Position numbers and translations under genes: made by a program. 64,000 nt of DNA. It comes from Amoebidium appalachense (taxonomy: Eukaryota; Ichthyosporea). The stretch lies in NCBI GenBank assembly GCA_963693365.1, contig CAVNZM010000013.1:1-64000 (forward strand). Reading direction: 5' to 3'. Below, in pieces: positions 17,275 to 24,957 of the stretch (position 1 is the stretch's first letter; every line of letters begins with the position of its first letter). A model generated the notes under the pieces. It saw only the letters and a list, made by a program, of their open reading frames with translations. It searched no databases and was not told the origin of the DNA.

Positions 17275-17987
17275 TGCACACGCGACTTGTGCTGTATGTG
17301 CTGTTCCAGCATCCTACACGTCTCGGCCAGTGCGGGCTTGAAGGCCTCCTGAAGGTGCTCGGTCATGATGCGCCTGCGCTTGGACTTTGCGCAGTGCAAC
17401 AGGGCCTCGGTCAGGATGCACTCGGTGAACGACTGGATGATGCACGCGCAGGCGATGCCGCTTATCACGCTGACCCGCCACTTGATGCCTGGGTTGAGCG
17501 CGATCAGCGTGTTCCTGAAGCGAGACGGGGGGAGCACCAGGTTGCACCGCCGCGTGATGGTCGTCCGCGACCCCGGCGTCAGCTGGTTGTCCTCGTACAG
17601 CACGAGGCTCTCCTGTATACGGGTCAGCATGGTCCGCGTGACCTCGTCGGACAGGAACACGCGCGCGGCGCCCACGACGTGGCGCAGCTTGACGGTGACG
17701 TGCCGGGCGTCGCCCAGCATGTGCACGATGCACATGCCGATCTTCTCCTGCAGGGCGGTCTGGAACATGTTGAGGTAGTCGAGGGCGTGCTTGTTGATCG
17801 CCACGCTCGACATGCGCTTGAGCAGGCGGTACGTGTACGCGTTGTACGACTTGGACTTCTCGCGCGCGACGGACGCGCACGGCGGGAACGCGGGGTCGGG
17901 GTAGTAGCTGTCGAGCACGTCCGGGAGGCAGCCGAGCACGGAGTGTGGGCTGGGGGTGTGCACGTGGTCGGCGGGGGGGATCTCCAT
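17256..17987 (-). CDS. Fused H2B-H2A histone doublet
   Basis: The 243-residue protein contains two histone folds. Residues about 46-122 resemble H2B: KSYNAYTYRLLKRM, then INKHALDYLNMFQTALQEKI, then HVTVKLRHVVGAARVFL. Residues about 148-225 resemble H2A: CNLVLPPSRFRNTL, then VISGIACACIIQSFTECILT, then RRRIMTEHLQEAF. H2B-H2A fusion is the arrangement known from marseillevirus doublets, which form nucleosome-like particles in virions. The N-terminal tail is short and not lysine-rich. No H4-H3 doublet was found in this window. It forms a run with the ligase gene and diverges from a very basic 62-residue protein across 83 bases. Divergence from eukaryotic histones is large, but the two-fold pattern is clear. 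Confidence 0.82.
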   Translation of the reverse strand: MEIPPADHVHTPSPHSVLGCLPDVLDSYYPDPAFPPCASVAREKSKSYNAYTYRLLKRMSSVAINKHALDYLNMFQTALQEKIGMCIVHMLGDARHVTVKLRHVVGAARVFLSDEVTRTMLTRIQESLVLYEDNQLTPGSRTTITRRCNLVLPPSRFRNTLIALNPGIKWRVSVISGIACACIIQSFTECILTEALLHCAKSKRRRIMTEHLQEAFKPALAETCRMLEQHIQHKSRVQCALIT

Positions 17988-18070
17988 GGTTGTGCACCAG
18001 ATTTATTTGTGGGACCAATCGGATTGGGGGATCGGCGCTGGCGGGTTGTTTATTTTGTGGTCCGAATCTA

Positions 18071-18259
18071 ATGCCTCGAAACAGAAAAAGACTGGTGCCG
18101 GTGTGGAAGATGGCCCGCGTGTTCCAAGTGTCGAAGGGTGGCCGGATCACCGAATGCATCCAGAAGCGAAGATGCTTCCACAAGGGCAAGACGACCAGCT
18201 GCTCGAGGGTGCCCAGGAGACACTGGGCGGCGTTCCCCGCGCAGCGCAGACGAAGGTAG
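18071..18259 (+). CDS. 62-residue highly basic protein
   Basis: Starts MPRNRKRLVPVWKMARV and ends with a run of arginines; about a third of the residues are K or R, with four cysteines. It resembles small DNA-condensing or nucleolar proteins in composition only. It diverges from the histone doublet, so the two may be expressed together. Small size limits certainty. Confidence 0.45.
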   Translation: MPRNRKRLVPVWKMARVFQVSKGGRITECIQKRRCFHKGKTTSCSRVPRRHWAAFPAQRRRR

Positions 18260-18443
18260 GTTGTAGTGGAATCGTGAGGTATCAACAATGGACCATTTGA
18301 ACGAACCCTTCTGATGGCACTTCATGTCCTCCTCCTCCTGGTTTGAAACCGTATGATCAGCTTATGCCAAGTCCAGCACTGGCCACCCCTCCTCGCCCGC
18401 CAATCCGTTCCACTTCTCCATGACCAGCTTGAAGGGGGACATG

Positions 18444-19052
18444 TCAGGACCGCGGTCTCGCGTTGGCCCCGGCCCGGGATTTGAAGTTGCTGAATTTTTC
18501 AGCAACTCCCCATTCCTGTGATCTCTGGTAGTTCCATGCATTTTGAGCAGATCGAAGTTCGGAACCCGTAATTATGGCCACCACATCAATCGCACATGCA
18601 AGTGGAGGGTCCGTCGGAGTTGTGCGCACACTGCAACCGGCACTCTCCGTGGGTGAAGCTGAAAGTCGTGTGTTTAACTGGGTGTCTCCTTCGAGGTGGC
18701 GCACACTCCTCCGCAGCCTCTTCACGGAAAGCCCGGCCTTTGCACCGGGAAGGGCATTGGTCAGGCCAACCGATTCGTTCCGCCCGTCACTTCCAACGTC
18801 TGAGCGTCGATTCCGACATTGCCCTGGCTGCTTCTGCTGGTACTCCCAGGCATTGAGTGCCGTAAGGCTTGTGCGCACGCTTCGGCCGGCGAACTCGCCG
18901 TTGGCAAATGTGAACCGCTGCACATCGAGACGGGCGCGTTTGGCGGGCGCCGTGTCGCCTTCAAGGTCAGCGTTCCTCTGGGCGTGCATGCTCCTGGTGT
19001 AGGGGGGTGGAGACGGTGACATGAGGCACGACTGTTTTTTTGACGAGTGCAT
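18444..19052 (-). CDS. Unknown protein with internal duplication
   Basis: About 202 residues from the ATG at 19052. The protein repeats itself: LEGDTAPAKR and LEGDTQLNTR, AGRSVRTSLT and AGCSVRTTPT, and NAWEYQQKQ and NAWNYQRSQ are spaced alike about 90-95 residues apart. The composition is polar and basic, without signal or membrane segments. No family is recognised. The repeat pattern argues that the frame is real. The 180 bases before it (18260-18443) show no clear signal. Confidence 0.5.
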   Translation of the reverse strand: MHSSKKQSCLMSPSPPPYTRSMHAQRNADLEGDTAPAKRARLDVQRFTFANGEFAGRSVRTSLTALNAWEYQQKQPGQCRNRRSDVGSDGRNESVGLTNALPGAKAGLSVKRLRRSVRHLEGDTQLNTRLSASPTESAGCSVRTTPTDPPLACAIDVVAIITGSELRSAQNAWNYQRSQEWGVAEKFSNFKSRAGANARPRS

Positions 19053-19099
19053 CACTTAAGGGCGAGAAAATATCACATGTTAGTGTTCCCTTTCCAGGG

Positions 19100-20230
19100 C
19101 TACTCGCGGCCCGAGCCAGCCCGCAGGTGCGCGCCCAGGGGCGTGTCCTGGACGTCTTCTTCAATAAAGCTTGCAACCAAACGGTTCTGGCTCCTGAGCA
19201 CCCGCAGCAGCGCGTCGATGGTGCGCCACGCCAGCATCTGCGGGTCGTCGTCACTCAGGGCCATCTCGGCCTGCAGGTCGCGCACCAGCTCCCACGCGCG
19301 ATTCTGCACGCACACGCCGGGGTTGTGGCCCAGGCTGCCGGAGGGCTTGGTGGCGCGGTCCTGCACGACGAGCGCCTGCATGGCCTCGCAGCATTCGCGC
19401 CCGGTTGGCAGGCAGCCGTCACGCGGGGTGGACATGGCCAGCAGCCACATGGCACAGTATGACGTGCACGCCATGTCGCCCCGCACACCCTCGAGCGCGA
19501 GGGCCTGTGGGCCCTTGTGGGGGCATGTCAGCGAGGGCATGACGATGGTCCAGTGTGCGGGGTCCATCTCGGCAAACCCAAGCAGCGCACGAGCGTACTC
19601 GGCCAGCAGCACGTCCTTGGCATTGACCTGGCCGTCGCCGGGTCTGGTGAGGTCCTCGGTGGCCGGGTCGAATACGTGCACGGTCTTCGTGTCGCGGTCA
19701 AACGCCATGGCGACCGTGTGGCCCACGTAGACCACCTCGGCCTCTGTCCGGCGGCGAATGCGCAGCCCCCGTGGGCCCCAACTCCAGGCCTCGGGCCCGT
19801 CTGCGCCCATGGTGGCCACGCCGGCCACCACGAGCAAGCGGCGGGCCTTTTCGATGTGGTCCAGGTTGACAAAGCCCCTCAGACGCGTTATGAGGTCGCT
19901 GCCGGCCTGGACGGTCATGCCCACACCCATGTCGCCCAGCACGAGCCGCAGGTATCTCAGGTGCGGGTCCATGGCGGTGGCGGCAGGATGCAGGTCATAG
20001 AAGCGCCTGTACGACGCGGTGGGTGGCTCGTACACGTCCATGGTGCGGAAGATGGTAAGCTCCGGGACGTCGAGCAGGGGGGGTACGGCGATGTCGGGGT
20101 TGGTGGTGCTGGCCCTGTGGTACGTGGCCGTCGCGATCCGGCCACGCTCAAGCGTGCTCTGCCACGCGTGGCCCCAGTATCTGTAGTCGGTGTCGGTGAT
20201 GCCGACGGCATCGCTGAACGTGTTACCCAT
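19100..20230 (-). CDS. Candidate adenain/Ulp1-like cysteine protease
   Basis: The 376-residue protein starts MGNTFSDAVG, which fits an N-myristoylation signal (G2, with small residues after). In the second half are GHTVAMAFDRD (H171), VHVFDP (D188), PQALALE (Q242) and DMACTSYCAMWLL (C255 or C259). This is the H-D-Q-C order of C48/C5-type proteases that mature the capsids of adenoviruses, Polintons and nucleocytoviruses. The N-terminal 160 residues are unassigned. Position next to the membrane, packaging and capsid-type genes at 20.3-23.6 kb fits a maturation role. The call is by motif order only. Confidence 0.5.
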   Translation of the reverse strand: MGNTFSDAVGITDTDYRYWGHAWQSTLERGRIATATYHRASTTNPDIAVPPLLDVPELTIFRTMDVYEPPTASYRRFYDLHPAATAMDPHLRYLRLVLGDMGVGMTVQAGSDLITRLRGFVNLDHIEKARRLLVVAGVATMGADGPEAWSWGPRGLRIRRRTEAEVVYVGHTVAMAFDRDTKTVHVFDPATEDLTRPGDGQVNAKDVLLAEYARALLGFAEMDPAHWTIVMPSLTCPHKGPQALALEGVRGDMACTSYCAMWLLAMSTPRDGCLPTGRECCEAMQALVVQDRATKPSGSLGHNPGVCVQNRAWELVRDLQAEMALSDDDPQMLAWRTIDALLRVLRSQNRLVASFIEEDVQDTPLGAHLRAGSGRE

Positions 20231-20318
20231 GCAAATGTGTACATAAGAGGTACCACCCTACCCCCCGAAACAGCCGCGCCCGGCGTGTCGCTCGCGCATA
20301 ATCGATACACCTGGTAAC

Positions 20319-20591
20319 ATGCCCGACATTGGTCTGCTGCAGTACGCCCTGCTGGTTTCCGGTCTCGTCGGCGGACTGACGACGTCCTGGATGGTGGTGC
20401 AGTGGTACGACGAGATGAGCAAGGAGAAGTGCGTCGAGCCAACCGTGGCCAAACTGAAGTACACGTTTGTGTGGAGCCTCATCGTCGGCCTCACGCTAAT
20501 CTTGATGCTGCTGGGGGTGATCGGCCGCGCAATCTACAACTCCATGAACCCAAGCCCCGCCCCCCAGATGATGCACATGAGGATGGAGTAG
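20319..20591 (+). CDS. Two-span membrane protein, 90 residues
   Basis: Hydrophobic spans at about residues 7-26 and 48-70 flank a charged loop (YDEMSKEKC). The tail is proline- and methionine-rich. It is the first of a close forward run reaching 23651, so an inner-membrane virion role is plausible but not shown. Confidence 0.65.
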   Translation: MPDIGLLQYALLVSGLVGGLTTSWMVVQWYDEMSKEKCVEPTVAKLKYTFVWSLIVGLTLILMLLGVIGRAIYNSMNPSPAPQMMHMRME

Positions 20592-20628
20592 GCTCGTGGT
20601 CGCGCCCTTTGAATCTGGGCCTCTAGCA

Positions 20629-21087
20629 ATGGGATGCCACATGGCCGAGTACGGGCAGATCCACCGCATGTACGCGTCCGTCCTGTTGGATGACCGCAGC
20701 CGCGTTGATGTGCCCCGCCTCGACGGGATCCCCTCGCGCGACCACCTGTGCGCCGTGTATCCGGCGTGCACGATCGAGTGCATGCCCGACTGGCTGTCGT
20801 ACTGTGCACTCCCCGAGGCGGGGCCAACCCCCACAAGACCCGTCGGGGACAACGCGCTGTGGGACACGGTCCGGCGGCGCGAGGCGGCGGTGAACGCGAT
20901 GCAGGCGCGCGTGGGCGGGTGTCACATCGACTACCCGCAGGTGGAGACGCTGGATCTGCAGCCGCGCGACCCTCCTGTAGAGCTGCCCGCCTGGTTTGCC
21001 GAGCGCATGCGGCTGGACAGTGCCCTGTCTCCGACCACCACGTACGACACCGTGTCGAAGCCGACAATCGATTATCTACACCTATAG
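20629..21087 (+). CDS. Unknown 152-residue protein
   Basis: The ATG at 20629 gives MGCHMAEYGQIHRMY; a second ATG at 20641 is possible. No domain is recognised. Three bases separate its stop from the next ATG at 21090, so it is part of a compact forward run with the packaging ATPase. Confidence 0.58.
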   Translation: MGCHMAEYGQIHRMYASVLLDDRSRVDVPRLDGIPSRDHLCAVYPACTIECMPDWLSYCALPEAGPTPTRPVGDNALWDTVRRREAAVNAMQARVGGCHIDYPQVETLDLQPRDPPVELPAWFAERMRLDSALSPTTTYDTVSKPTIDYLHL

Positions 21088-21089
21088 CA

Positions 21090-21680
21090 ATGCCCGTGCG
21101 TTTCTTTGTCGAGTGGCGCGAGTTTCCAGATACACTCTCCGGCTTCCGCTCGTGGTACGAGTGCGTGTTCAACTCGATCGACGCGGCCGCGGGGCTGGAG
21201 AGCAACCCGCGGCCCGACCGGGCCGAGACCGTGCTGGCGCTGAAGAGCCTGCTGCTGGAGAACGACTACTCGCTCGGGCGGTTTCTGCTGAAGGCGCTCA
21301 ACAGCTTCACGGGCACACAGTTCGGGCTGTTCTCGACGCTGATGATCGCCGACAGTCCGAGCGAGCTCGGCGAGCTGCAGCGGCTGGTGTCGAAGGTGGA
21401 CAGCGGGAACTCGGCGATCGCGTTTGTGGAAAACGAGGGCTCGCTCATGTCGTTTGTCATCAAGAAGCAGTCGCCCGACGACGTGGTGATCGTGGTCCTG
21501 GACCAGACACGCCCATACAACGTCGGACACCGCGCGTTCGTGGCGCTGTTCGCGCACGCGTTCCTGAAACCGGGGAAGCCGATGGACCTCGCCGCGGACA
21601 TCGACCTGGAGGAGATCACGAACAGCATCCGCGAGAAGCGGGTGCGCATGCAGTCGCTGGCCGGGGAGCCGCGCCAATAA
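21090..21680 (+). CDS. Unknown 196-residue protein upstream of ATPase
   Basis: Starts MPVRFFVEWREFPDTL. It has the look of a compact alpha/beta protein: VIVVLDQTRPYNVGHRAF is a strong strand-turn-helix, and the C-terminus is acidic then basic. I do not recognise the family. AATAAA overlaps its stop at 21677-21682. It sits 23 bases before the packaging ATPase. Confidence 0.6.
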   Translation: MPVRFFVEWREFPDTLSGFRSWYECVFNSIDAAAGLESNPRPDRAETVLALKSLLLENDYSLGRFLLKALNSFTGTQFGLFSTLMIADSPSELGELQRLVSKVDSGNSAIAFVENEGSLMSFVIKKQSPDDVVIVVLDQTRPYNVGHRAFVALFAHAFLKPGKPMDLAADIDLEEITNSIREKRVRMQSLAGEPRQ

Positions 21681-21703
21681 ACATATATTTGCCCTATCTA
21701 GAC

Positions 21704-22405
21704 ATGAAGCTCCTCCCGTTCTACCCGAACACGATCCCACCGGAGGCCGTGTGCGTCTTTGTGGGCCCGCGTGGCAGCGGCAAAAGTATCGCGATGGCCA
21801 ACGTGTTGTACCACAAGCGAAAATACCTGAGCGCAGGGATCGCCATGAGCGCCACCGAAGACGGTAACCAGTTCTGGGGCAGATACCTCAACAAGGCGTT
21901 CATCTACACCGAGTTCCGACCGGCGGAGCTCAGGCAGCTGTACGAGCGCCAGAAGGACCGGGTCAAGACCTGGAACAAACGGACATCGCCCAACATCTTC
22001 TGTATCGCCGAGGACGTGATATACGACAAACAGCTGAAGACAGACCCGACTATCCGACAGATCTTCTTCAACGGACGGCACTTCAACTGGTTCTACCTGA
22101 TGAGCATCCAGTACGCGAAGAGCATCCCGCCCGAATACCGCAACAACATCAACTGTCTGTTCGTGTTTGCAGAGGACAGCCAGCTGGAGCGCAGGAAACT
22201 GTGGGAGAGCTTCTTCGGCTTCATCGAGAACTTCAAGGACTTCAATGAGCTGCTCAACGAGTACACGGCCAACTACGGAATCCTCGTGCTGGATCGGACG
22301 CGCAAGACGAACCGCATCGAGGACAAGTTGTTCTACTGGCGGGCGGACATCAACATCCGGTTCCGCGCGGGCGACCGGAAGTTCCAGAGCTACGGCGTGG
22401 AGTAA
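21704..22405 (+). CDS. A32-like genome packaging ATPase
   Basis: The 233-residue P-loop ATPase of the FtsK/HerA type pumps viral DNA into the capsid. Walker A is GPRGSGKS (21-28). The Walker B region is NIFCIAEDVIYD near residue 105. A conserved QYAKSIPPEYRNNINCLFVF block with its arginine follows near 135-155, as in A32 proteins of nucleocytoviruses, mriyaviruses and Polintons. Length is typical for the small versions. The gene is intact and lies within the forward morphogenesis run. Confidence 0.9.
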   Translation: MKLLPFYPNTIPPEAVCVFVGPRGSGKSIAMANVLYHKRKYLSAGIAMSATEDGNQFWGRYLNKAFIYTEFRPAELRQLYERQKDRVKTWNKRTSPNIFCIAEDVIYDKQLKTDPTIRQIFFNGRHFNWFYLMSIQYAKSIPPEYRNNINCLFVFAEDSQLERRKLWESFFGFIENFKDFNELLNEYTANYGILVLDRTRKTNRIEDKLFYWRADINIRFRAGDRKFQSYGVE

Positions 22406-22434
22406 CCTGGCGTTTATTTTCTGCGTGCATTGTA

Positions 22435-22989
22435 ATGGACCTTGCAGCCGTGATCGACGCCAAGATGATGGAGAGGAAGTTCGAAGCGGCACACGAGGAG
22501 TTCCGGGCAGCGCAGCAGGAGTACAGGAGCGCGATCGAGGCCAAAAACAAGGACCTGGACGCCTACAACGCGCGCAACAAGGAGTTGGAACGGTGGGTCA
22601 AGGAGACCCAGGAGCGCCTCGAGCGCGAGATTGTGTCAAAAAAAGAGCTGGCGGACAAGCTTGAAAAGATGACAGACGAATACTGGGAGCGTGCGCGCGA
22701 AAACTACGAGAGGCTGGACAAGCGGCTGTCGGAGTACGAGAGCGCTCGGGGGCACATTGTCGAACTGGAGGAGCAGCTTCGCCAGCACAAGGAGATCTTG
22801 GAGAAACAAGGCCTGTCGATCGCGGAGGCCCAGGGCACCAGCGTGACCGAGGAGCGGCTGCGCGAGCGCGAGCGGAAGCTCGAGGCGCTCATCGACAGTA
22901 AGCTAGCCACTGTGATCCCACCGCCGCCGCCGCGTATAAAATACAAGGACCTGCTGGGCAAGCTGAACGATGACACTCCGCTCTTTTGA
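22435..22989 (+). CDS. Coiled-coil protein, 184 residues
   Basis: Nearly the whole protein to about residue 145 is a charged helical coiled coil (EEFRAAQQEYRSAIEAKNKD and similar heptads). A proline stretch and a short conserved-looking tail (IKYKDLLGKL) follow. It is probably structural. The 3' end overlaps the next gene by 20 bases and contains that gene's TATA box. Confidence 0.65.
   Translation: MDLAAVIDAKMMERKFEAAHEEFRAAQQEYRSAIEAKNKDLDAYNARNKELERWVKETQERLEREIVSKKELADKLEKMTDEYWERARENYERLDKRLSEYESARGHIVELEEQLRQHKEILEKQGLSIAEAQGTSVTEERLRERERKLEALIDSKLATVIPPPPPRIKYKDLLGKLNDDTPLF
22935..22941 (+). promoter_or_regulatory. TATA box inside upstream gene (for 22970)
   Basis: TATAAAA lies 29 bases before the ATG at 22970, within the end of the coiled-coil gene. 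Confidence 0.5.
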
Positions 22990-23461
22990 GGTGTCGCTCG
23001 AGTACCAGGCTGCGCGCGCCGTGTACAAGACGCACGGCTCTTTTGCGCGACTGCCGGCCCATCTGGAAGGCAATGTGCACGTGGACATGGCGCGCTCGGC
23101 CGTGTATCGGGCGCGCGTGCATCGGGACGTCACGGGGGTGCCTGAAGTCCATCTGTTCCTGTCAGGGCGCGACGTGTTGGTTCGGGCGCTGCACACGCTT
23201 GGACGCCTGCGCGAGAGGTACGCGGGGACACAGTTCGAATTCGGCGACAGCCTTCTCCAAGACATTGCCCACGAACTGGCCGCGAGTCGTAGCGTGCACG
23301 TGATCATGGGGAGGGGTTTTATGCTGCGGACAGGCGTGGTTCCCGTGGAGCGGTTGATGATGCGCGTTCCATGGATGGAGCCGGAGTTGGAATCGTTTGC
23401 AAGCGTGAACGCCCTCGGTTTATTCATACCCCACACCAATGCCGAAACGAACACAACGTAG
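22970..23461 (+). CDS. Unknown 163-residue protein
   Basis: Starts MTLRSFEVSLEYQAARAV. It reads as an alpha/beta fold (VHVDMARSAVYRARVHRDV, VHLFLSGRDVLVRAL) and resembles no family I can name. It overlaps both neighbours, by 20 and 23 bases, in a tight forward run. Confidence 0.58.
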   Translation: MTLRSFEVSLEYQAARAVYKTHGSFARLPAHLEGNVHVDMARSAVYRARVHRDVTGVPEVHLFLSGRDVLVRALHTLGRLRERYAGTQFEFGDSLLQDIAHELAASRSVHVIMGRGFMLRTGVVPVERLMMRVPWMEPELESFASVNALGLFIPHTNAETNTT

Positions 23462-23651
23462 AAAGAAAACCGCGCGGTCGTCCTGTGGGCGCCGCTGCCG
23501 CGACACGTGCGTGCGCTATGCCGGCGGCTGGATCCCCAACCGCTGTCGCGACTGGGCGCAGCCCAAATACATCCGCGTACCCTCCGCGCACAACTGGGGC
23601 CTGATCGAGGTGCCCCCGGTCAACCCCATAAACTGGGAAAAATACATGTGA
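23439..23651 (+). CDS. Small basic cysteine-rich protein, 70 residues
   Basis: The N-terminus is strongly basic (MPKRTQRRKKTARSS) with four cysteines spaced CGRRCRDTC...C, followed by a proline/tryptophan-rich end. It may bind DNA or zinc. It is the last gene of the forward run and is convergent with the VLTF2-like gene. Confidence 0.5.
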   Translation: MPKRTQRRKKTARSSCGRRCRDTCVRYAGGWIPNRCRDWAQPKYIRVPSAHNWGLIEVPPVNPINWEKYM

Positions 23652-23659
23652 TGGTGCTG

Positions 23660-24235
23660 TCAGCGTGCAGTCAGGAAGCCGAGGATACTGGATTCCGTCT
23701 GGCGCGGCAGGGCCTGTTGTGGCTGTGGGCGGCGTTCCGGAACTTTGACGGCGTAGCGCGAGACGACGAATTGCTCGTCCAGGACGAACGGACAGCTGGT
23801 GAGCGTGACCGGATGGGCACCCTTGAGTGACGCCGCGCGGAATTCGTCGATGTCCATGCAGCCGCCGAACATCTTGAGTACGGTGCGGGGGGGTGCCGGG
23901 GCGGGCATGATGCCGCCAGTGCCACCCATCCGACGGTACATCAGCGACAACAGGGATGGGGCGCGCGCCTTTACATACCCGGGCATCTCCTTGAGATACG
24001 TCCTCGCGCAAGCGAAGGAACAGAACACGTTCGGTGTGCAATAAAAGAGGCGCGTGTCGTCCCTGTATCGGTATGGAATCGCGACCAAGGGCCCGGGTAT
24101 TGAGTGGCAGCAGTAGTGACATACGGACGTCAGCAGCTCGACGGGTCTGACGGATATGACCGTGCCCGGCGCGATTGTGCGCTCGGTGGGGCCGGTGGGG
24201 GATGCATGGAGCAGCTGTGCGTTCACTTTGGACAT
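23660..24235 (-). CDS. VLTF2-like late transcription factor (FCS zinc finger)
   Basis: The 191-residue protein has a CHYCCHSIPG knuckle (C39, C42), a strand VAIPYRYRDDTRLFYC and VFCSFACARTYLKEM (C72, C76). This is the C-x2-C ... F-C-S-x2-C-A pattern of poxvirus VLTF2/A1-type and related nucleocytovirus transcription factors. In those viruses the factor turns on late genes. A TATA box (24263-24270) precedes the gene by about 30 bases. The assignment depends on the zinc-finger pattern. Confidence 0.6.
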   Translation of the reverse strand: MSKVNAQLLHASPTGPTERTIAPGTVISVRPVELLTSVCHYCCHSIPGPLVAIPYRYRDDTRLFYCTPNVFCSFACARTYLKEMPGYVKARAPSLLSLMYRRMGGTGGIMPAPAPPRTVLKMFGGCMDIDEFRAASLKGAHPVTLTSCPFVLDEQFVVSRYAVKVPERRPQPQQALPRQTESSILGFLTAR

Positions 24236-24262
24236 TTTGTGTTGGACTGGCAGCGTTGTCTT

Positions 24263-24270
24263 TATTTATA
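24263..24270 (-). promoter_or_regulatory. TATA box of the VLTF2-like gene
   Basis: Minus-strand TATAAATA lies about 28-35 bases before the ATG at 24235. Confidence 0.6.
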
Positions 24271-24334
24271 CCCTCAGACGATCACGCATGCACCACGACG
24301 CCAATAGGCTGGGTGTTCGGTGCCGGCTTGGGGG

Positions 24335-24691
24335 CTATCTTGCGAGCCTTTTTTTTTTGGCACAGGGGCGTCGGTTGGTTGGTGGGGGCGCTTCTCGGGC
24401 GCCTCCGCGGGGCGCCTCAGGCACAGCGGATTCCGCAGCCACAGGGGGCGCATTGTCGGGGGCAGCGCCTGCATCCTTAGCCGTTTTTGCCTGAGCCTTG
24501 AGAAAGGGGGCGATGCAGCGGTTCAGGTAGTGGCGCAGAAGAAACTGCCCCACGGTGGGGCCCTGGTCGAACAAGGGGTCGTCGAGGTTCATCTTGTCGA
24601 TGTCGCCGTTGCGCTCGACGGCGTACTCGCACAGAAGCTTCCACTGCTTGCGGATTCCGAACTTCTTCTTAGATTTGGTCTCGCCGGTCAT
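24335..24691 (-). CDS. Unknown 118-residue protein with basic tail
   Basis: The ATG at 24691 gives MTGETKSKKKFGIRKQWKLL. The first 70 residues look globular and helical, followed by an A/P-rich linker and a KKKRLAR end. The frame is also open upstream to 24997, but that part overlaps a better gene. No family is recognised. Confidence 0.5.
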   Translation of the reverse strand: MTGETKSKKKFGIRKQWKLLCEYAVERNGDIDKMNLDDPLFDQGPTVGQFLLRHYLNRCIAPFLKAQAKTAKDAGAAPDNAPPVAAESAVPEAPRGGAREAPPPTNRRPCAKKKRLAR

Positions 24692-24735
24692 TGTTACATA
24701 TACGTATAGAAAATATTTCAACGCGGGTTTTGGGG

Positions 24736-24957
24736 CTACCGGGTCAGCTCCAATGCCAATATAAGAATCAACAGGACGACTATGAAGTCGAGCCTGCGCA
24801 GCACGGGATCGCGAGGGAAGAAACGCGTGGGGGGCGCCCCCACTGGATCGGCCGACGCCTTCGCAACGCTGTTGCGCTTGGGGTCCAGGTCGATGGGGGG
24901 GAACAGTTTGTCGAGCGGGTTGTCGACGGTGAAGTGCACCGAGTTGAAGAGACTCAT
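24736..24957 (-). CDS. Small C-terminally anchored membrane protein
   Basis: The 73-residue protein ends in one hydrophobic span (LDFIVVLLILILALEL, about 56-71), giving a tail-anchored topology. Its ATG overlaps the stop of the upstream gene by one base. It is probably a virion membrane protein; this is inferred from topology only. Confidence 0.55.
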   Translation of the reverse strand: MSLFNSVHFTVDNPLDKLFPPIDLDPKRNSVAKASADPVGAPPTRFFPRDPVLRRLDFIVVLLILILALELTR

